Origin: an uncultured Candidatus Thioglobus sp.
GTDB taxonomy: Bacteria > Pseudomonadota > Gammaproteobacteria > PS1 > Pseudothioglobaceae
Assembly: GCA_905182815.1 (NCBI GenBank)
Contig: CAJJCX010000004.1
Coordinates: 1 to 64,000 of the forward strand
Direction of reading: 5' to 3'
Length of the DNA: 64,000 nucleotides
Shown here: one piece after another, positions 27,009 through 36,248 of the stretch
How positions within the stretch are numbered: the stretch's first letter is position 1
Layout: each line of letters opens with the position of its first letter
The notes under the pieces: generated by a model
The model's database searches: none
What the model was told of the DNA's origin: nothing
Seen by the model: the letters and a program-made list of their open reading frames with translations, nothing else
Position numbers and translations under genes: made by a program

Positions 27009-27701
27009 TTATTCTTTTTCGTCACCATCTTTTGAACCTTCAGAGCCCTCATCAGATTCACCCTCTTCGCCTTCTGTTTCAGAATCATCAGACTCTAAAA
27101 TTTCTTCCTCTTCCTCTACGATAACTTTAGGTTCCGTGACAGAACATACAGTTTGATCATGCGCCTCAACATCTTCATGTTGAAGTGAAGTAATTACAAC
27201 GCCTTTAGGCAAGACAAGATTAGTTAGTGTTAGATGATCACCAATCTCTAGATTGGTAACATCTACATCAATACCATTTGGAAGGTCTTGCGGTAAGCAT
27301 GAGATTTCAACCGAAACAACGAATTGATTCAGCATATTTCCTAGCCTTAATGCCTCATTTTCATCCATTCCAATAAAGTGTAATGGAGTCATTGTAACAA
27401 GAGCGTGTTTTGCGTCTACTCGTAAAAAATCCATATGTTGAACAGTATTTTTTGCAGGATGACGCTGAATGTCTTTTAAAACAACAGATTCTTTTGATTT
27501 ATCAACCATCAAATCTAATACAGAAGTGAATGTATTTTCATTTTCTAGTAAGTGGGTGATTTCATGAATGTTTAGTGTTACCATCTGTGGCGCTTTAGTT
27601 CCGCCATAAACGATACCTGGTACTCTTTCTTCTTTTCTCAAGCGGCGGCTCGCACCTTTCCCTTGATCTTTACGCTCTAATGCGTTTACAGTAATACTCA
27701 T
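27009..27701 (-). CDS. rplY: Ribosomal protein L25/Ctc with acidic tail
   Basis: 5S-rRNA-binding protein of the long CTC type, 230 residues: an N-terminal L25 domain (KGASRRLRKEERVPGIVYGG) followed by the TL5-type C-terminal domain. The last 45 residues are almost entirely Glu, Asp, Ser and Gly. The start ATG at 27701 has GGAGA just upstream. The leader carries an attenuator-like hairpin, described separately. Confidence 0.95.
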   Translation of the reverse strand: MSITVNALERKDQGKGASRRLRKEERVPGIVYGGTKAPQMVTLNIHEITHLLENENTFTSVLDLMVDKSKESVVLKDIQRHPAKNTVQHMDFLRVDAKHALVTMTPLHFIGMDENEALRLGNMLNQFVVSVEISCLPQDLPNGIDVDVTNLEIGDHLTLTNLVLPKGVVITSLQHEDVEAHDQTVCSVTEPKVIVEEEEEILESDDSETEGEEGESDEGSEGSKDGDEKE

Positions 27702-27720
27702 TTTGAGTTCTCCAATAAAT

Positions 27721-27793
27721 AAAAAAACACCACGTTTAGTGGTGTAACCAATATTGCCCGTCTTGCGACCAGATAGGCTGGAGCATTATTTTA
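27721..27793 (-). promoter_or_regulatory. rplY promoter and attenuator-like leader
   Basis: A TAAAAT at 27788-27793 is the likely -10 box, giving a leader of roughly 80 bases. Within it a GTC-GCAA-GAC stem with a GNRA loop (27760-27769) is followed by ACACCAC-GTTTA-GTGGTGT (27727-27745) and seven U (27721-27727 on the minus strand). The second element is a textbook intrinsic terminator placed between promoter and gene. It may attenuate rplY, possibly in response to L25, or stop stray antisense transcription. Confidence 0.6.
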
Positions 27794-27849
27794 CCCGAAT
27801 TTCTTTTGCTATAGTCATCATTGGGGTGCACTCAGGCATCAAACGAAAT

Positions 27850-27878
27850 TTGGACTTTAAGGCAAAATCAAATATAAT
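27850..27878 (+). promoter_or_regulatory. Strong promoter giving a probable leaderless mRNA
   Basis: TTGGAC (27850-27855), 17 bases, TATAAT (27873-27878). The start codon of the MORN gene is at 27885, where transcription itself should begin, and there is no ribosome site between. Confidence 0.7.
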
Positions 27879-27884
27879 CTTACT

Positions 27885-28274
27885 ATGAATAAAAATACAA
27901 ATGGACTACATACTGAGAATTTAGATAATGGCATGAGGCTAGAGACAACTTATAAAGATGGCATTAAATATGGAAGGGAAACTTACTGGTATGAAAGTGG
28001 CAAAAAAGCTTCAGAGGGATTCTATGAAAATAATGAGCTTGCAGGAACGCTGACTTATTGGTATGAGAATGGGAAGAAAGCTTCAGCAGGTTTTTATGAA
28101 GATAATAAACTTGAAGGAGTTCTAACTGCTTGGAATGAAGATGGTCTTTTAGAGTCCGAGCAAGAATATAAAAATGGTATTCTTAATGGTAAATCTATTT
28201 TCTATGAAGATGGTGTAAGAGCGGCAGAGTACATTTTGGAAAATGGAGAGATATCAGGAAATACTAACGGCTGA
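27885..28274 (+). CDS. MORN-repeat protein (YwqK-like)
   Basis: The 129-residue protein consists of about five MORN-2 repeats of the form YKDGIKYGRETYWYESGKKAS, YENNELAGTLTYWYENGKKAS and YEDNKLEGVLTAWNEDGLLE. Such proteins form single-layer beta-sheets; members related to YwqK are sometimes called antitoxins, but no toxin gene lies beside this one. It has no signal peptide. The mRNA appears leaderless, with the promoter 7 bases before the ATG. Function unknown. Confidence 0.85.
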   Translation: MNKNTNGLHTENLDNGMRLETTYKDGIKYGRETYWYESGKKASEGFYENNELAGTLTYWYENGKKASAGFYEDNKLEGVLTAWNEDGLLESEQEYKNGILNGKSIFYEDGVRAAEYILENGEISGNTNG

Positions 28275-28350
28275 TCAGCTTAATATAGTCTTAGTATAAA
28301 GGCTCCTAATCAATGTTTAACTTTTTGCCTAAGACTTAGACTCACTTATT

Positions 28351-28746
28351 ATGACAAAATTATTCCTAATTGTACTTTTTTTAACGTCCCATTCAATTTC
28401 TGCTGATGAAATTAATAAAATGGCTACAATTGATGGAGATCCCGATGGAATTATAGTTGAGAGCTTTTCTTTTGAGAGAAAAGAGCTAACTGATAGCACT
28501 TCAATTTTCATCAGTACTAATGAAGTTACAAGTATTAAGTGTGCCATTTATGATAAAAATGATAAGCCAATAAAGGCTTCAGACGGCATAGCCACTCCTC
28601 CGCTTAGTAAGGTTTTGGTTTTATCTCAAAACGCAATGATTACATCAGTTAAATGTTGGGAACAAGGCCCTGAAAAAAAAGTAAAAATAATAGATAACTC
28701 AGTTGATATGTACTACAAGATGCCAACTTTTTTACTAGATGACTAA
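28351..28746 (+). CDS. Small exported protein of unknown function
   Basis: A 131-residue protein with an N-terminal signal peptide (about residues 1-18, cleavage after SISA). The mature part is mixed beta-like sequence with two Cys residues (KCAIYDKN and KCWEQGPE), which could form a disulfide in the periplasm. No family was recognised. It follows the MORN gene by 76 bases and converges on ubiB. Confidence 0.7.
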   Translation: MTKLFLIVLFLTSHSISADEINKMATIDGDPDGIIVESFSFERKELTDSTSIFISTNEVTSIKCAIYDKNDKPIKASDGIATPPLSKVLVLSQNAMITSVKCWEQGPEKKVKIIDNSVDMYYKMPTFLLDD

Positions 28747-28786
28747 ACCCATAAAACTTCCAATTTTTACGTCTTGTTGAGTTTCT

Positions 28787-30391
28787 TTAGCGAGATTTAA
28801 ACCAGAATATAAGGCTGGAAAATGCACTTACTGCTGCATAAGTCCAGATTGATTGAGTAACAAGGAACCCTGTGAGTGCAAGAAGCGATATTGCAATAAT
28901 AGTCGCACGCTCCTTTAGAGAATTTTCTCGAAGTTGAGAGAGAATCGCTTCTGTTTGTTTTTTTGAATTTTCTTGTTTAAGCGAGCCTTTTTCAATTTGT
29001 TTTAAAGCGTTAATAACCAACATAGGGATTTCGGGTAATTCTAAAATAAGTTCAGGGAGTTGAGCAGAGATTTTTTTAACAGTGTTTTTTAAGCTGTATT
29101 TGTCTTTGGCAAGCTTTTCAAGGTAAGGCTTTGCAGTTGCCCAAAGGTCAAGTTCAGGGTATAGAGTTCGACCTAACCCTTCAATGTTTAGTAACGTTTT
29201 ATAGAGTAATAGAAGTTGAGGCTGAACTTCCATATCAAAACGTTTGGCCTCTTTTAGTAAGCTTAATAAAACTTGACCAAAAGAAATTTCACTTAAAGGT
29301 TTTTCGAATATCGGTTCACAAACGCTTCGAATGGCGTTTTCAAACTCTAAGACGTTTGTTCCTTCTGGTATCCACCCTGACTCAAGATGGACTTGAGCTA
29401 CTTTTTTATAATCCTGATTGAAAAACGCTAAAAAGTTTTGAGCAAGATAGTATTGATCGGCCTCTGTTAGGGTGCCCATAATGCCAAAATCAACACCAAT
29501 ATATTGATCATTTTCACCAACAAAAATGTTTCCTGGATGCATATCAGCATGGAAAAAATTATGATCAAACACTTGGGTGAAGAAAATCACCACACCATTT
29601 TCAGCAAGAGTTCGAAGGTTTGTATCAGTACTCTTTAAGGCCTCAATATTAGTTACTGGAGTTCCATAAATGCGCTCAGTTACTAGTATGTTAGAGCGGC
29701 AATAATCCCAGTGTACTTTTGGAACATAAAGAAGGCTAGAGTCACTAAAGTTCTTTCTAAGTAGAGATGCATTAGCTGCTTCAACCATCATATTAAGTTC
29801 GTTATAAATGATAGTTTCAAATTCAGCAACCGCTTCTCTTGGCCTCAGTCTTTTGCCGTCAGGATGCTTTTCAGCTAAGCCTGCAAATGCATAAAGTAGG
29901 CGAATATCTCTTTTAATTTGTTTTTCTATTCCTGGGCGAACAACCTTAATAATAATTTCTTCCTCATTATGAGTAATCGCACTATGAACCTGTGCAATAG
30001 ATGCCGAGGCTAAGGGTTCATCATCAAAAGATGCAAATAGGGTTGAGACGCTTTCATCAAGGGCTTTTTCAATAATCAACTTAGATTCTTTAGCAGGAAA
30101 GGGAGGGCATTTATCTTGGAGTTTTGCTAATTCATTGCCTATATCTTCTGGAAGAAGGTCCCTTCGAGTTGAGAGCGTTTGACCAAATTTAATAAATATT
30201 GGGCCTAGTTCTTCGAGTGCAAGGCGAATTCTTTCACCTCGAGTAAATTTTTTGCTCGGAAAGTAATGCCATGGCGTCAAATAAATTAGTGGCTTGAGGC
30301 TTTTTAAGAGCGAAGTAGATAATATAAGATGATCTAATCGATACCGAATTAGAGTCCTTGATATGCCAAGGAAGCGAAAAAAGCTTTTCAT
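28787..30391 (-). CDS. ubiB: UbiB, ubiquinone biosynthesis kinase-like ATPase
   Basis: A 534-residue atypical kinase-like protein needed for ubiquinone synthesis. The KxGQ motif (FIKFGQTLSTRRDLLP), the Ala-rich loop ASASIAQVH, the metal-site segment HADMHPGNIF and DFGIMG are all present, and two C-terminal membrane helices (about 495-530) anchor it. It overlaps ubiJ by four bases in the classic ubiE-ubiJ-ubiB order. Confidence 0.96.
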   Translation of the reverse strand: MKSFFRFLGISRTLIRYRLDHLILSTSLLKSLKPLIYLTPWHYFPSKKFTRGERIRLALEELGPIFIKFGQTLSTRRDLLPEDIGNELAKLQDKCPPFPAKESKLIIEKALDESVSTLFASFDDEPLASASIAQVHSAITHNEEEIIIKVVRPGIEKQIKRDIRLLYAFAGLAEKHPDGKRLRPREAVAEFETIIYNELNMMVEAANASLLRKNFSDSSLLYVPKVHWDYCRSNILVTERIYGTPVTNIEALKSTDTNLRTLAENGVVIFFTQVFDHNFFHADMHPGNIFVGENDQYIGVDFGIMGTLTEADQYYLAQNFLAFFNQDYKKVAQVHLESGWIPEGTNVLEFENAIRSVCEPIFEKPLSEISFGQVLLSLLKEAKRFDMEVQPQLLLLYKTLLNIEGLGRTLYPELDLWATAKPYLEKLAKDKYSLKNTVKKISAQLPELILELPEIPMLVINALKQIEKGSLKQENSKKQTEAILSQLRENSLKERATIIAISLLALTGFLVTQSIWTYAAVSAFSSLIFWFKSR

Positions 30392-30909
30392 CTAGAACGC
30401 GCTTTTTTAAAAAATTTAGACCGACTAGGGGCAATCAAAAGAGTGGTAAATTCATTTTTTAAGTTTTCAACAAATGAATCCTTTTCCTGAGATGACGAGC
30501 CTTTAATCCTATCTAATGTTTGTCCAAGCTGATGCGCAATAATGTCCCCAGTATATTGAGAAATAAGCTCTTCAATGTCAATAGAGGATAATGCAAGTAA
30601 GTCAGCCAACTGCTGTGCTGTTTTAATGCTTCCATTAATTTCAATATCTTCGCTTTCAATTAAATCTTCAAAAGATATACCTTTAAATAAAGCTAAAAAG
30701 GCTTTTTTATTGAGAGTGATATCAACATTAGTATTTTTTTGCTCACTATTTTCTATGACGAAAATGCGAGAATTTAGACACAGAAAAAAAAGCCTTAAAT
30801 CAATATCATCAACATACACGCTAACTAGACTATTATCGAGGCGCGTTATGTTAATGTCATTAACATTTACCATGTGGTTAAGAGCTTTTTCAATAGCGAG
30901 GCGAAACAT
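30388..30909 (-). CDS. ubiJ: UbiJ, ubiquinone biosynthesis accessory factor
   Basis: The 173-residue protein contains an SCP2-like lipid-binding domain (about residues 20-110) and a charged C-terminal tail. Sequence alone is not distinctive, but the place between ubiE and ubiB, five bases after the first and overlapping the second by four, is the conserved position of ubiJ. UbiJ helps organise the soluble Ubi complex. Confidence 0.88.
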   Translation of the reverse strand: MFRLAIEKALNHMVNVNDINITRLDNSLVSVYVDDIDLRLFFLCLNSRIFVIENSEQKNTNVDITLNKKAFLALFKGISFEDLIESEDIEINGSIKTAQQLADLLALSSIDIEELISQYTGDIIAHQLGQTLDRIKGSSSQEKDSFVENLKNEFTTLLIAPSRSKFFKKARSR

Positions 30910-30914
30910 AGTAA

Positions 30915-31655
30915 TTAAGTTTTGATTGCTTTATGAAGTGCGACTATGCCACCCGTAAGATTGTGATACTCACAAAAACCAAACCCAGCATCAAGCGCCA
31001 TAGACTTCAAGGTTTCTTGATCAGGGTGTTTGCGAATTGATTCCGCAAGGTATTGATAACTATCTTCATCATTTGCAAAAAATTCACCAAATTTTGGTAT
31101 AACGTTGAACGAGTATAAATCGTATATTTTTTTAAGCATCTCATTTTCAACTTTAGAAAACTCCAAAATCAGTAATGTGCCACCTTTTTTTAAAACACGA
31201 TACATTTGCTGAAGGGCAACATCTTTATTTGTTACATTCCTTAAGCCAAACGCAATACTTACACAATCAAATGTGTTGTCTTCAAATGGGAGAGATTCAG
31301 CATTGGCCTGAACAAAGTCCACATCAATAATGCCATGATTCAAAAGATTTTTTCTACCCTCATTCAGCATTGAGCCATTGATGTCAGATAAGATAACCTT
31401 TCCAGATTCGCCCACTTTTTTTCTAAACTTTATAGCTAGATCACCTGTTCCTCCAGCAATATCAAGAACATGATCTCCTTCTGATACATTGCTACTAGAG
31501 ATTGTGTAGTTTTTCCACAGGCGGTGGGTTCCCATTGACATGACATCATTCATGAGATCATATTTGCCTGCAACTGAGTCAAATACACCCTTAACTAGGC
31601 CTTGTTTTTTTTCAACGTCGACCTGTTTAAAGCCAAAGTGTGTAGTCTTGTCCAT
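30915..31655 (-). CDS. ubiE: Demethylmenaquinone/ubiquinone C-methyltransferase
   Basis: A 246-residue class I methyltransferase that adds the C-methyl group of ubiquinone. It has the SAM loop [15 protein letters not shown], the UbiE signature [17 protein letters not shown] near residue 40, and [13 protein letters not shown] with a C-terminal [14 protein letters not shown]. All match the family. It is preceded at two bases by the citrate synthase gene. Confidence 0.97.
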   Translation of the reverse strand: MDKTTHFGFKQVDVEKKQGLVKGVFDSVAGKYDLMNDVMSMGTHRLWKNYTISSSNVSEGDHVLDIAGGTGDLAIKFRKKVGESGKVILSDINGSMLNEGRKNLLNHGIIDVDFVQANAESLPFEDNTFDCVSIAFGLRNVTNKDVALQQMYRVLKKGGTLLILEFSKVENEMLKKIYDLYSFNVIPKFGEFFANDEDSYQYLAESIRKHPDQETLKSMALDAGFGFCEYHNLTGGIVALHKAIKT

Positions 31656-31657
31656 TA

Positions 31658-32794
31658 TTAACTAGAGGGGTAGTCCCTAAAGTCAGCACCAGTATATATC
31701 TGTGTCGGCCTAAAGATTCTATTGTGACTAACCTGCTCATGCCAATGAGCTACCCATCCAGCTGAACGAGCCATGGCAAAAATAGGAGTAAAGTGTTCTT
31801 TGGTAAAGTTAAATATTTCTGAGTAAAGGATGCCAGAATAAAAGTCAACGTTGGGATAGACACCTTTTTGAGACAATAACTCATCACAGATGCTTTCAAC
31901 TTCAAGCGCTGTTTCGAATCGGTTAGATAAGTTGAGGCCATTTTTCTTAATATAAGTTTTAATCATTTTTTCAAGAATTGTGGCTCTAGGATCTTTGGTT
32001 TTATACTCACGATGACCCATTCCCCAGATAACTTGTTTGTTTTTGAGTCTATTTTCAATCCAAGGGCGGGCATTTTTTGCAGAACCAATTTCATCAAGCA
32101 TAAGAAGCACATTTTCATTTGCGTTGCCATGCAAAGGTCCTGCAAGTGTTCCAACTCCTGATGCAATTGAAGAAAAAGGATTAGCAAGAGTAGATGCTGT
32201 CACCATGGTAGAAAAAGTGGAGGCGTTGATTGTATGCTCGGCATGTAAAATTAAGGAGGCATCTAAAAGGTTAACAATTTCTGGGTCAGATTCCTCTCCA
32301 AAACACATGTACATAAAATTTTCAGCATAAGACATCTTGTTGCTTGGAGGAATTGGATCATATCCTCTACTAATGCGAGTCCACATTGCGACCAGAGTGC
32401 TCATGTTTGAGATTATTTTAATAAGCGCATTTTGCGTATAGGCCGAGTCTGGCTCTGATGCGCCAGCATCTGGGTAAAAAGTAGCCATTGCAGCCATTGC
32501 AGTTTGAAGCACATCCATTGAGTGGCCAGTTGGTGGAAGCGACCAAAGTAAATGGCGGATTTTTCGTTTTACTTCATTTCTTTTTTGTAAAATATTTTTA
32601 AAGGTTGACAGCTCTTTAGGTGAAGGCAATTCACCATTCATTAACAACAAAGCAGTTTCTTCAAATGAGGAGTGCTCGACGAGATCTTGAATGGAGTAGC
32701 CTCTATAAGCGAGTATTCCTTTTTCTCCATCGATTGAAGAAATTGCTGATTTAGTTGCTGGAACGCCTGCTAGGCCTGGAATATATTCGGTCAT
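31658..32794 (-). CDS. gltA: Citrate synthase (short type)
   Basis: A 378-residue enzyme that condenses acetyl-CoA and oxaloacetate. The catalytic triad is visible: His222 in GPLHGNANE, His261 in [13 protein letters not shown] and Asp317 in PNVDFYSG. The start at 32794 ([10 protein letters not shown]) is chosen because upstream in-frame starts lie inside erpA. This shorter form groups by appearance with type I/2-methylcitrate-like synthases rather than the NADH-regulated hexameric GltA, so 2-methylcitrate synthase remains possible. Its place between erpA and ubiE is unusual. Confidence 0.9.
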   Translation of the reverse strand: MTEYIPGLAGVPATKSAISSIDGEKGILAYRGYSIQDLVEHSSFEETALLLMNGELPSPKELSTFKNILQKRNEVKRKIRHLLWSLPPTGHSMDVLQTAMAAMATFYPDAGASEPDSAYTQNALIKIISNMSTLVAMWTRISRGYDPIPPSNKMSYAENFMYMCFGEESDPEIVNLLDASLILHAEHTINASTFSTMVTASTLANPFSSIASGVGTLAGPLHGNANENVLLMLDEIGSAKNARPWIENRLKNKQVIWGMGHREYKTKDPRATILEKMIKTYIKKNGLNLSNRFETALEVESICDELLSQKGVYPNVDFYSGILYSEIFNFTKEHFTPIFAMARSAGWVAHWHEQVSHNRIFRPTQIYTGADFRDYPSS

Positions 32795-32804
32795 AATATT
32801 GTTA

Positions 32805-33158
32805 TTAAATTGAAAAAGAAGAGCCACAACCACACGTGGTTTTGGCATTAGGGTTACTTACAATAAATCTTGCTCCTTGGAGATCCTCAAGATAGTCTAC
32901 TGTTGAACCCATTAGATACTGATAACTCATTGGGTCGATAACTAACTCAACGCCCTGCTTATTAACACCACTATCACCTTCTTTAAGGTTTTCATCAAAA
33001 GCAAAGCCGTAGGAGAAGCCTGAACATCCTCCACCAGTAATATAAACTCGAAGCCTTAAAGCTGGGTTTTTTTCTTCCTTGATGAGTTGCGCCACTCTGC
33101 TTGCAGCACTATCACTAAAAACTATATCAGCTTCATCTTGAATTTCAGCGGCAACCAT
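32805..33158 (-). CDS. erpA: A-type Fe-S carrier ErpA
   Basis: The 117-residue protein carries the three Cys ligands of A-type carriers: Cys45 in [11 protein letters not shown] and Cys109/Cys111 in TTCGCGSSF. The start at 33158 ([10 protein letters not shown]) has GGAGA just upstream; an in-frame start at 33242 would run into argC. ErpA delivers Fe-S clusters to isoprenoid and respiratory enzymes. The argC-erpA adjacency recurs in proteobacteria. Confidence 0.95.
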   Translation of the reverse strand: MVAAEIQDEADIVFSDSAASRVAQLIKEEKNPALRLRVYITGGGCSGFSYGFAFDENLKEGDSGVNKQGVELVIDPMSYQYLMGSTVDYLEDLQGARFIVSNPNAKTTCGCGSSFSI

Positions 33159-33192
33159 AGGGCATCTCCAAATTATTATATATAGACTGCTT

Positions 33193-34227
33193 TTAAGGCA
33201 GTAAACCAATCTGTGTAAGGCCTTCCTTTTCTGCAAGCCCAAACATTAAGTTCATATTTTGGATTGCTTGTCCCGCAGCACCCTTAACTAAGTTGTCAAT
33301 AACCGACATAATTACTAGTTTATTGCTGTGTTCAATATACTGAATTGAAATCTGGCAATAGTTCGATGATTTAACTGAACGCGTTTCAGGATAAGTACCT
33401 TCAGGGAGTATTTTAACAAATTCTTCGTTTTTGTAGGCATTTTCGAAATAAGGCCTAACATTGACAGATGAATCAACAAGGTCAACATAAATCGTAGCCT
33501 CTATGCCTCGAATCATAGGAAGCAAGTGGGGAACAAAAGTTAATCCAACTGGCTTCCCAGCAATAAGTTCTAGCTCTTGCTTTATTTCAGGAAAGTGTCT
33601 GTGGCCACCAACTGCATATGGCTTAAAGCTTTCAGTTATCTCACAAAGAAGAGTTGCTTGGTTGGCAATTCTTCCTGCTCCGCTAGCTCCAGATTTGCAG
33701 TCTGCAATTATGTTTGAGATATCAATTAAGCCACTCTCAAGAAGAGGCTTTAAGGCCAGAAGAACGGCTGTTGGGTAACATCCAGGATTTGCAACTAGTC
33801 GTGCATTTTTTATAGCATCTCGTCTAATTTCAGGCTGACCATATACTGCCTCCTCAAGAAGTGAAGGCTGTGAGTGTTCCATTTTGTACCAATCTGACCA
33901 TAAGTCAGCATCATTAATCCTAAAGTCAGCACCCAAATCAACAACTTTGACGCCTTTTTCAAGAAAAGATTCAGCATTATCCATGGCAACCCCATGAGGC
34001 GTTGCAAAGAAAACAATATCACATTCAAATAAAGCTTTATCATCGGGAAGTGAATATACCAACTCTGAGAGACCATGCATGTTGGGGAAAACGTCTGATA
34101 TTTTTTTACCTTGAAGAGCCCTTGATGTAATCGAGGTAACTTCTGCAAGTGGATGTTGATGGATGATACGCAATAGTTCAATACCGGTATATCCTGAACC
34201 ACCAATTATTCCAACTTTAATTTTCAT
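33193..34227 (-). CDS. argC: N-acetyl-gamma-glutamyl-phosphate reductase
   Basis: NADPH-dependent enzyme of arginine synthesis, 344 residues. The nucleotide-binding [15 protein letters not shown] is at the N-terminus and the catalytic Cys150 lies in NPGCYPTA. It starts on the last base of the accC stop (TAATG), so translation is coupled to a fatty-acid synthesis gene, an unexpected operon partner. Confidence 0.97.
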   Translation of the reverse strand: MKIKVGIIGGSGYTGIELLRIIHQHPLAEVTSITSRALQGKKISDVFPNMHGLSELVYSLPDDKALFECDIVFFATPHGVAMDNAESFLEKGVKVVDLGADFRINDADLWSDWYKMEHSQPSLLEEAVYGQPEIRRDAIKNARLVANPGCYPTAVLLALKPLLESGLIDISNIIADCKSGASGAGRIANQATLLCEITESFKPYAVGGHRHFPEIKQELELIAGKPVGLTFVPHLLPMIRGIEATIYVDLVDSSVNVRPYFENAYKNEEFVKILPEGTYPETRSVKSSNYCQISIQYIEHSNKLVIMSVIDNLVKGAAGQAIQNMNLMFGLAEKEGLTQIGLLP

Positions 34228-35580
34228 TATTCTTCATCCCCAAGCATCTTTTCTAGATAGTGAATATTCATACCACCTTTCCTAAACACTTTATCGGTCA
34301 TAATTTTTCTTTGAAGTGGAATATTTGTTTTTATTCCATCAATAACCATTTCATCAAGAGCATTTTGCATCTTAATAATTGCATTATTTCGATTGTCGCC
34401 AAAAGTAATCACTTTTCCAATCATAGAGTCATAGTATGGCGGGACATTATAGCCATTATAAATGTGAGAGTCTATTCTAACTCCAAGACCGCCAGCAGCA
34501 TGGTACTGTGTAATTTTTCCTGGTGAAGGCATAAAAGTTTCAGGATCTTCAGCATTAATTCTACATTCAATAGCATGACCTTTAATTTCAACTTGATCTT
34601 GAGTTATTGATAACTTATCACCACCCGCAATTAAGATTTGTTCACGGACAATATCAACACCAGTGATCATTTCAGTTACTGGATGCTCAACCTGAACTCT
34701 AGTGTTCATTTCAATAAAGTAAAACTCATCATTATCGAAAAGAAATTCAAAGGTCCCAGCTCCACGATAGTTAATTTTTTTACAAGCTTCAGCACAAATA
34801 TTGCCAATTTTATTTCGTAATTTTGGAGAGATTCCTGGTGCAGGAGCCTCTTCTACAACTTTTTGATGACGCCTTTGCATTGAGCAGTCTCTTTCACCAA
34901 GGTGAACTGCGTTTCCATGCTGGTCCGCTAGAATTTGAATCTCAACATGGCGAGGGGTCGTTAAGAATTTTTCCATATAAACTTCACCATTACCAAAAAA
35001 GCTTAACGCCTCAGATTGAGTGAGCCTTATTGAGTCAGCTAAGTCATCTTCAGAGTCAACAACTCGCATTCCTCGGCCACCACCACCACCAGAAGCTTTA
35101 ATAATTATTGGTAAGCCAATTTCTCTGGCAATTTTAATGCTTCTTTGTTCGTTGTCATCTAATGCTCCATTTGATCCTGGAACACAAGGTACGCCAGAGC
35201 TTTGCATTGCCTCAATGGCAGCTACCTTGTCCCCCATAACCCTTATATTTTCTGCGTGTGGACCAATAAAGATAAAGCCACTTTGCTCAACTTGATCAGC
35301 AAAATCGGCGCTTTCAGAAAGAAATCCATATCCTGGATGTATTGCATCAGAGTGTGTGACCTCAGCCGCACTTATAATAGCTGGAATATTTAAGATAGCT
35401 TTTGATAGATGGATGTGGCCCAATACAAACGGCTTCATCAGCTAAACGAACGTGCTTTAAGTCTTTATCTGCTGTTGAATATACTGCTACAGTTTGGATT
35501 CCAAGTTCTTTGCAAGCCCTAAGAATTCGAAGTGCAATTTCACCCCGGTTAGCAATTAAAACTTTTTTTATTGAGCTCAT
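34227..35580 (-). CDS. accC: Biotin carboxylase subunit of acetyl-CoA carboxylase, one-base frameshift
   Basis: The N-terminal part ([15 protein letters not shown] to [11 protein letters not shown]) and the rest ([11 protein letters not shown] through the ATP-grasp domain, including GGGGRGMR and [12 protein letters not shown]) are in different frames. The join is at 35389-35391, where AAA on the coding strand should be AA: removing one A restores KSYLNIPAII, the conserved family sequence. Total length would then be about 450 residues, as usual. Because biotin carboxylase is normally essential and the change is a homopolymer slip, I treat it as a sequence error in a functional gene. Confidence 0.93.
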
Positions 35581-36020
35581 TCGACTATGATTAGCGGTTG
35601 TCCAAATTCTACAGCTTCACCATCTTTAACAAGAATTTGAAGGACTGTTCCAGACTTCTCAGCTTCAATTTGGTTCATTATCTTCATGGCCTCAACAATA
35701 CCAATGGTGTCGCCCTGTTTTACGTGCTGTCCAATTGTAACAAAAGGCTTTGCAGTTGGAGATGGGGCTGAATAGTAGGTTCCTACCATGGGAGATGTTA
35801 AAGACTGACCAACAGTTGAGGGCTCATCTGCAATTGCTGGAGCCGCAACCACTGGAGGCAATGAAGTAGGCGCTTGTTGCTGAACAAAAGAGTGACTTGG
35901 TGCAGGCGAATTTCCATATCTAGAAATTTTTACTGACTCTTCACCTTCTTTAATTTCAATTTCTGACATTCCAGATTCCTCTAGAAGCTCCATTAGCTTT
36001 TTAACTTTTCGAATATCCAT
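35577..36020 (-). CDS. accB: Biotin carboxyl carrier protein of acetyl-CoA carboxylase
   Basis: A 147-residue BCCP: an N-terminal helical region, a Pro/Ala-rich linker (about residues 38-70) and a C-terminal biotinyl domain with the biotin Lys113 in [13 protein letters not shown]. It overlaps accC by four bases. It carries carboxybiotin between AccC and the carboxyltransferase in malonyl-CoA synthesis. It heads the accB-accC-argC-erpA-gltA-ubiEJB run. Confidence 0.97.
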   Translation of the reverse strand: MDIRKVKKLMELLEESGMSEIEIKEGEESVKISRYGNSPAPSHSFVQQQAPTSLPPVVAAPAIADEPSTVGQSLTSPMVGTYYSAPSPTAKPFVTIGQHVKQGDTIGIVEAMKIMNQIEAEKSGTVLQILVKDGEAVEFGQPLIIVE

Positions 36021-36248
36021 TTACGTTCCCCTTTATTATTCTTTGCAACTAGTTTTTTGAATCTAAATACAAATTCACATTGCGGCCATTAAGGCAGGCA
36101 ATGATTGCAAGTTCATGTTTTGGCTTAAAAATATAATAAATAAGCCTTTAAGACTAGATTTTAACTGTAAGTAACTAAGAAGTATTTTAACATCTATTTA
36201 ATCAAATATAGCTACAATTCGAAGCTTTTAGAGGAAATTAATAAATAT
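36021..36248. other. Spacer between dsbD and accB
   Basis: The 228 bases between these two same-strand genes hold no gene. An inverted repeat GGCTT...TAAGCC (about 36122-36146) has no U-run. The accB promoter must lie here, but no pair of boxes stands out. Confidence 0.4.

Noticed and set aside
27746-27800. tRNA-like fold near rplY
   Set aside because: The GNRA hairpin has no acceptor stem or anticodon/T-loop partners; a leader structure fits better.
27885-28746. Toxin-antitoxin pair
   Set aside because: MORN-2 proteins are sometimes labelled antitoxins, but the neighbour is an exported protein with no toxin features.
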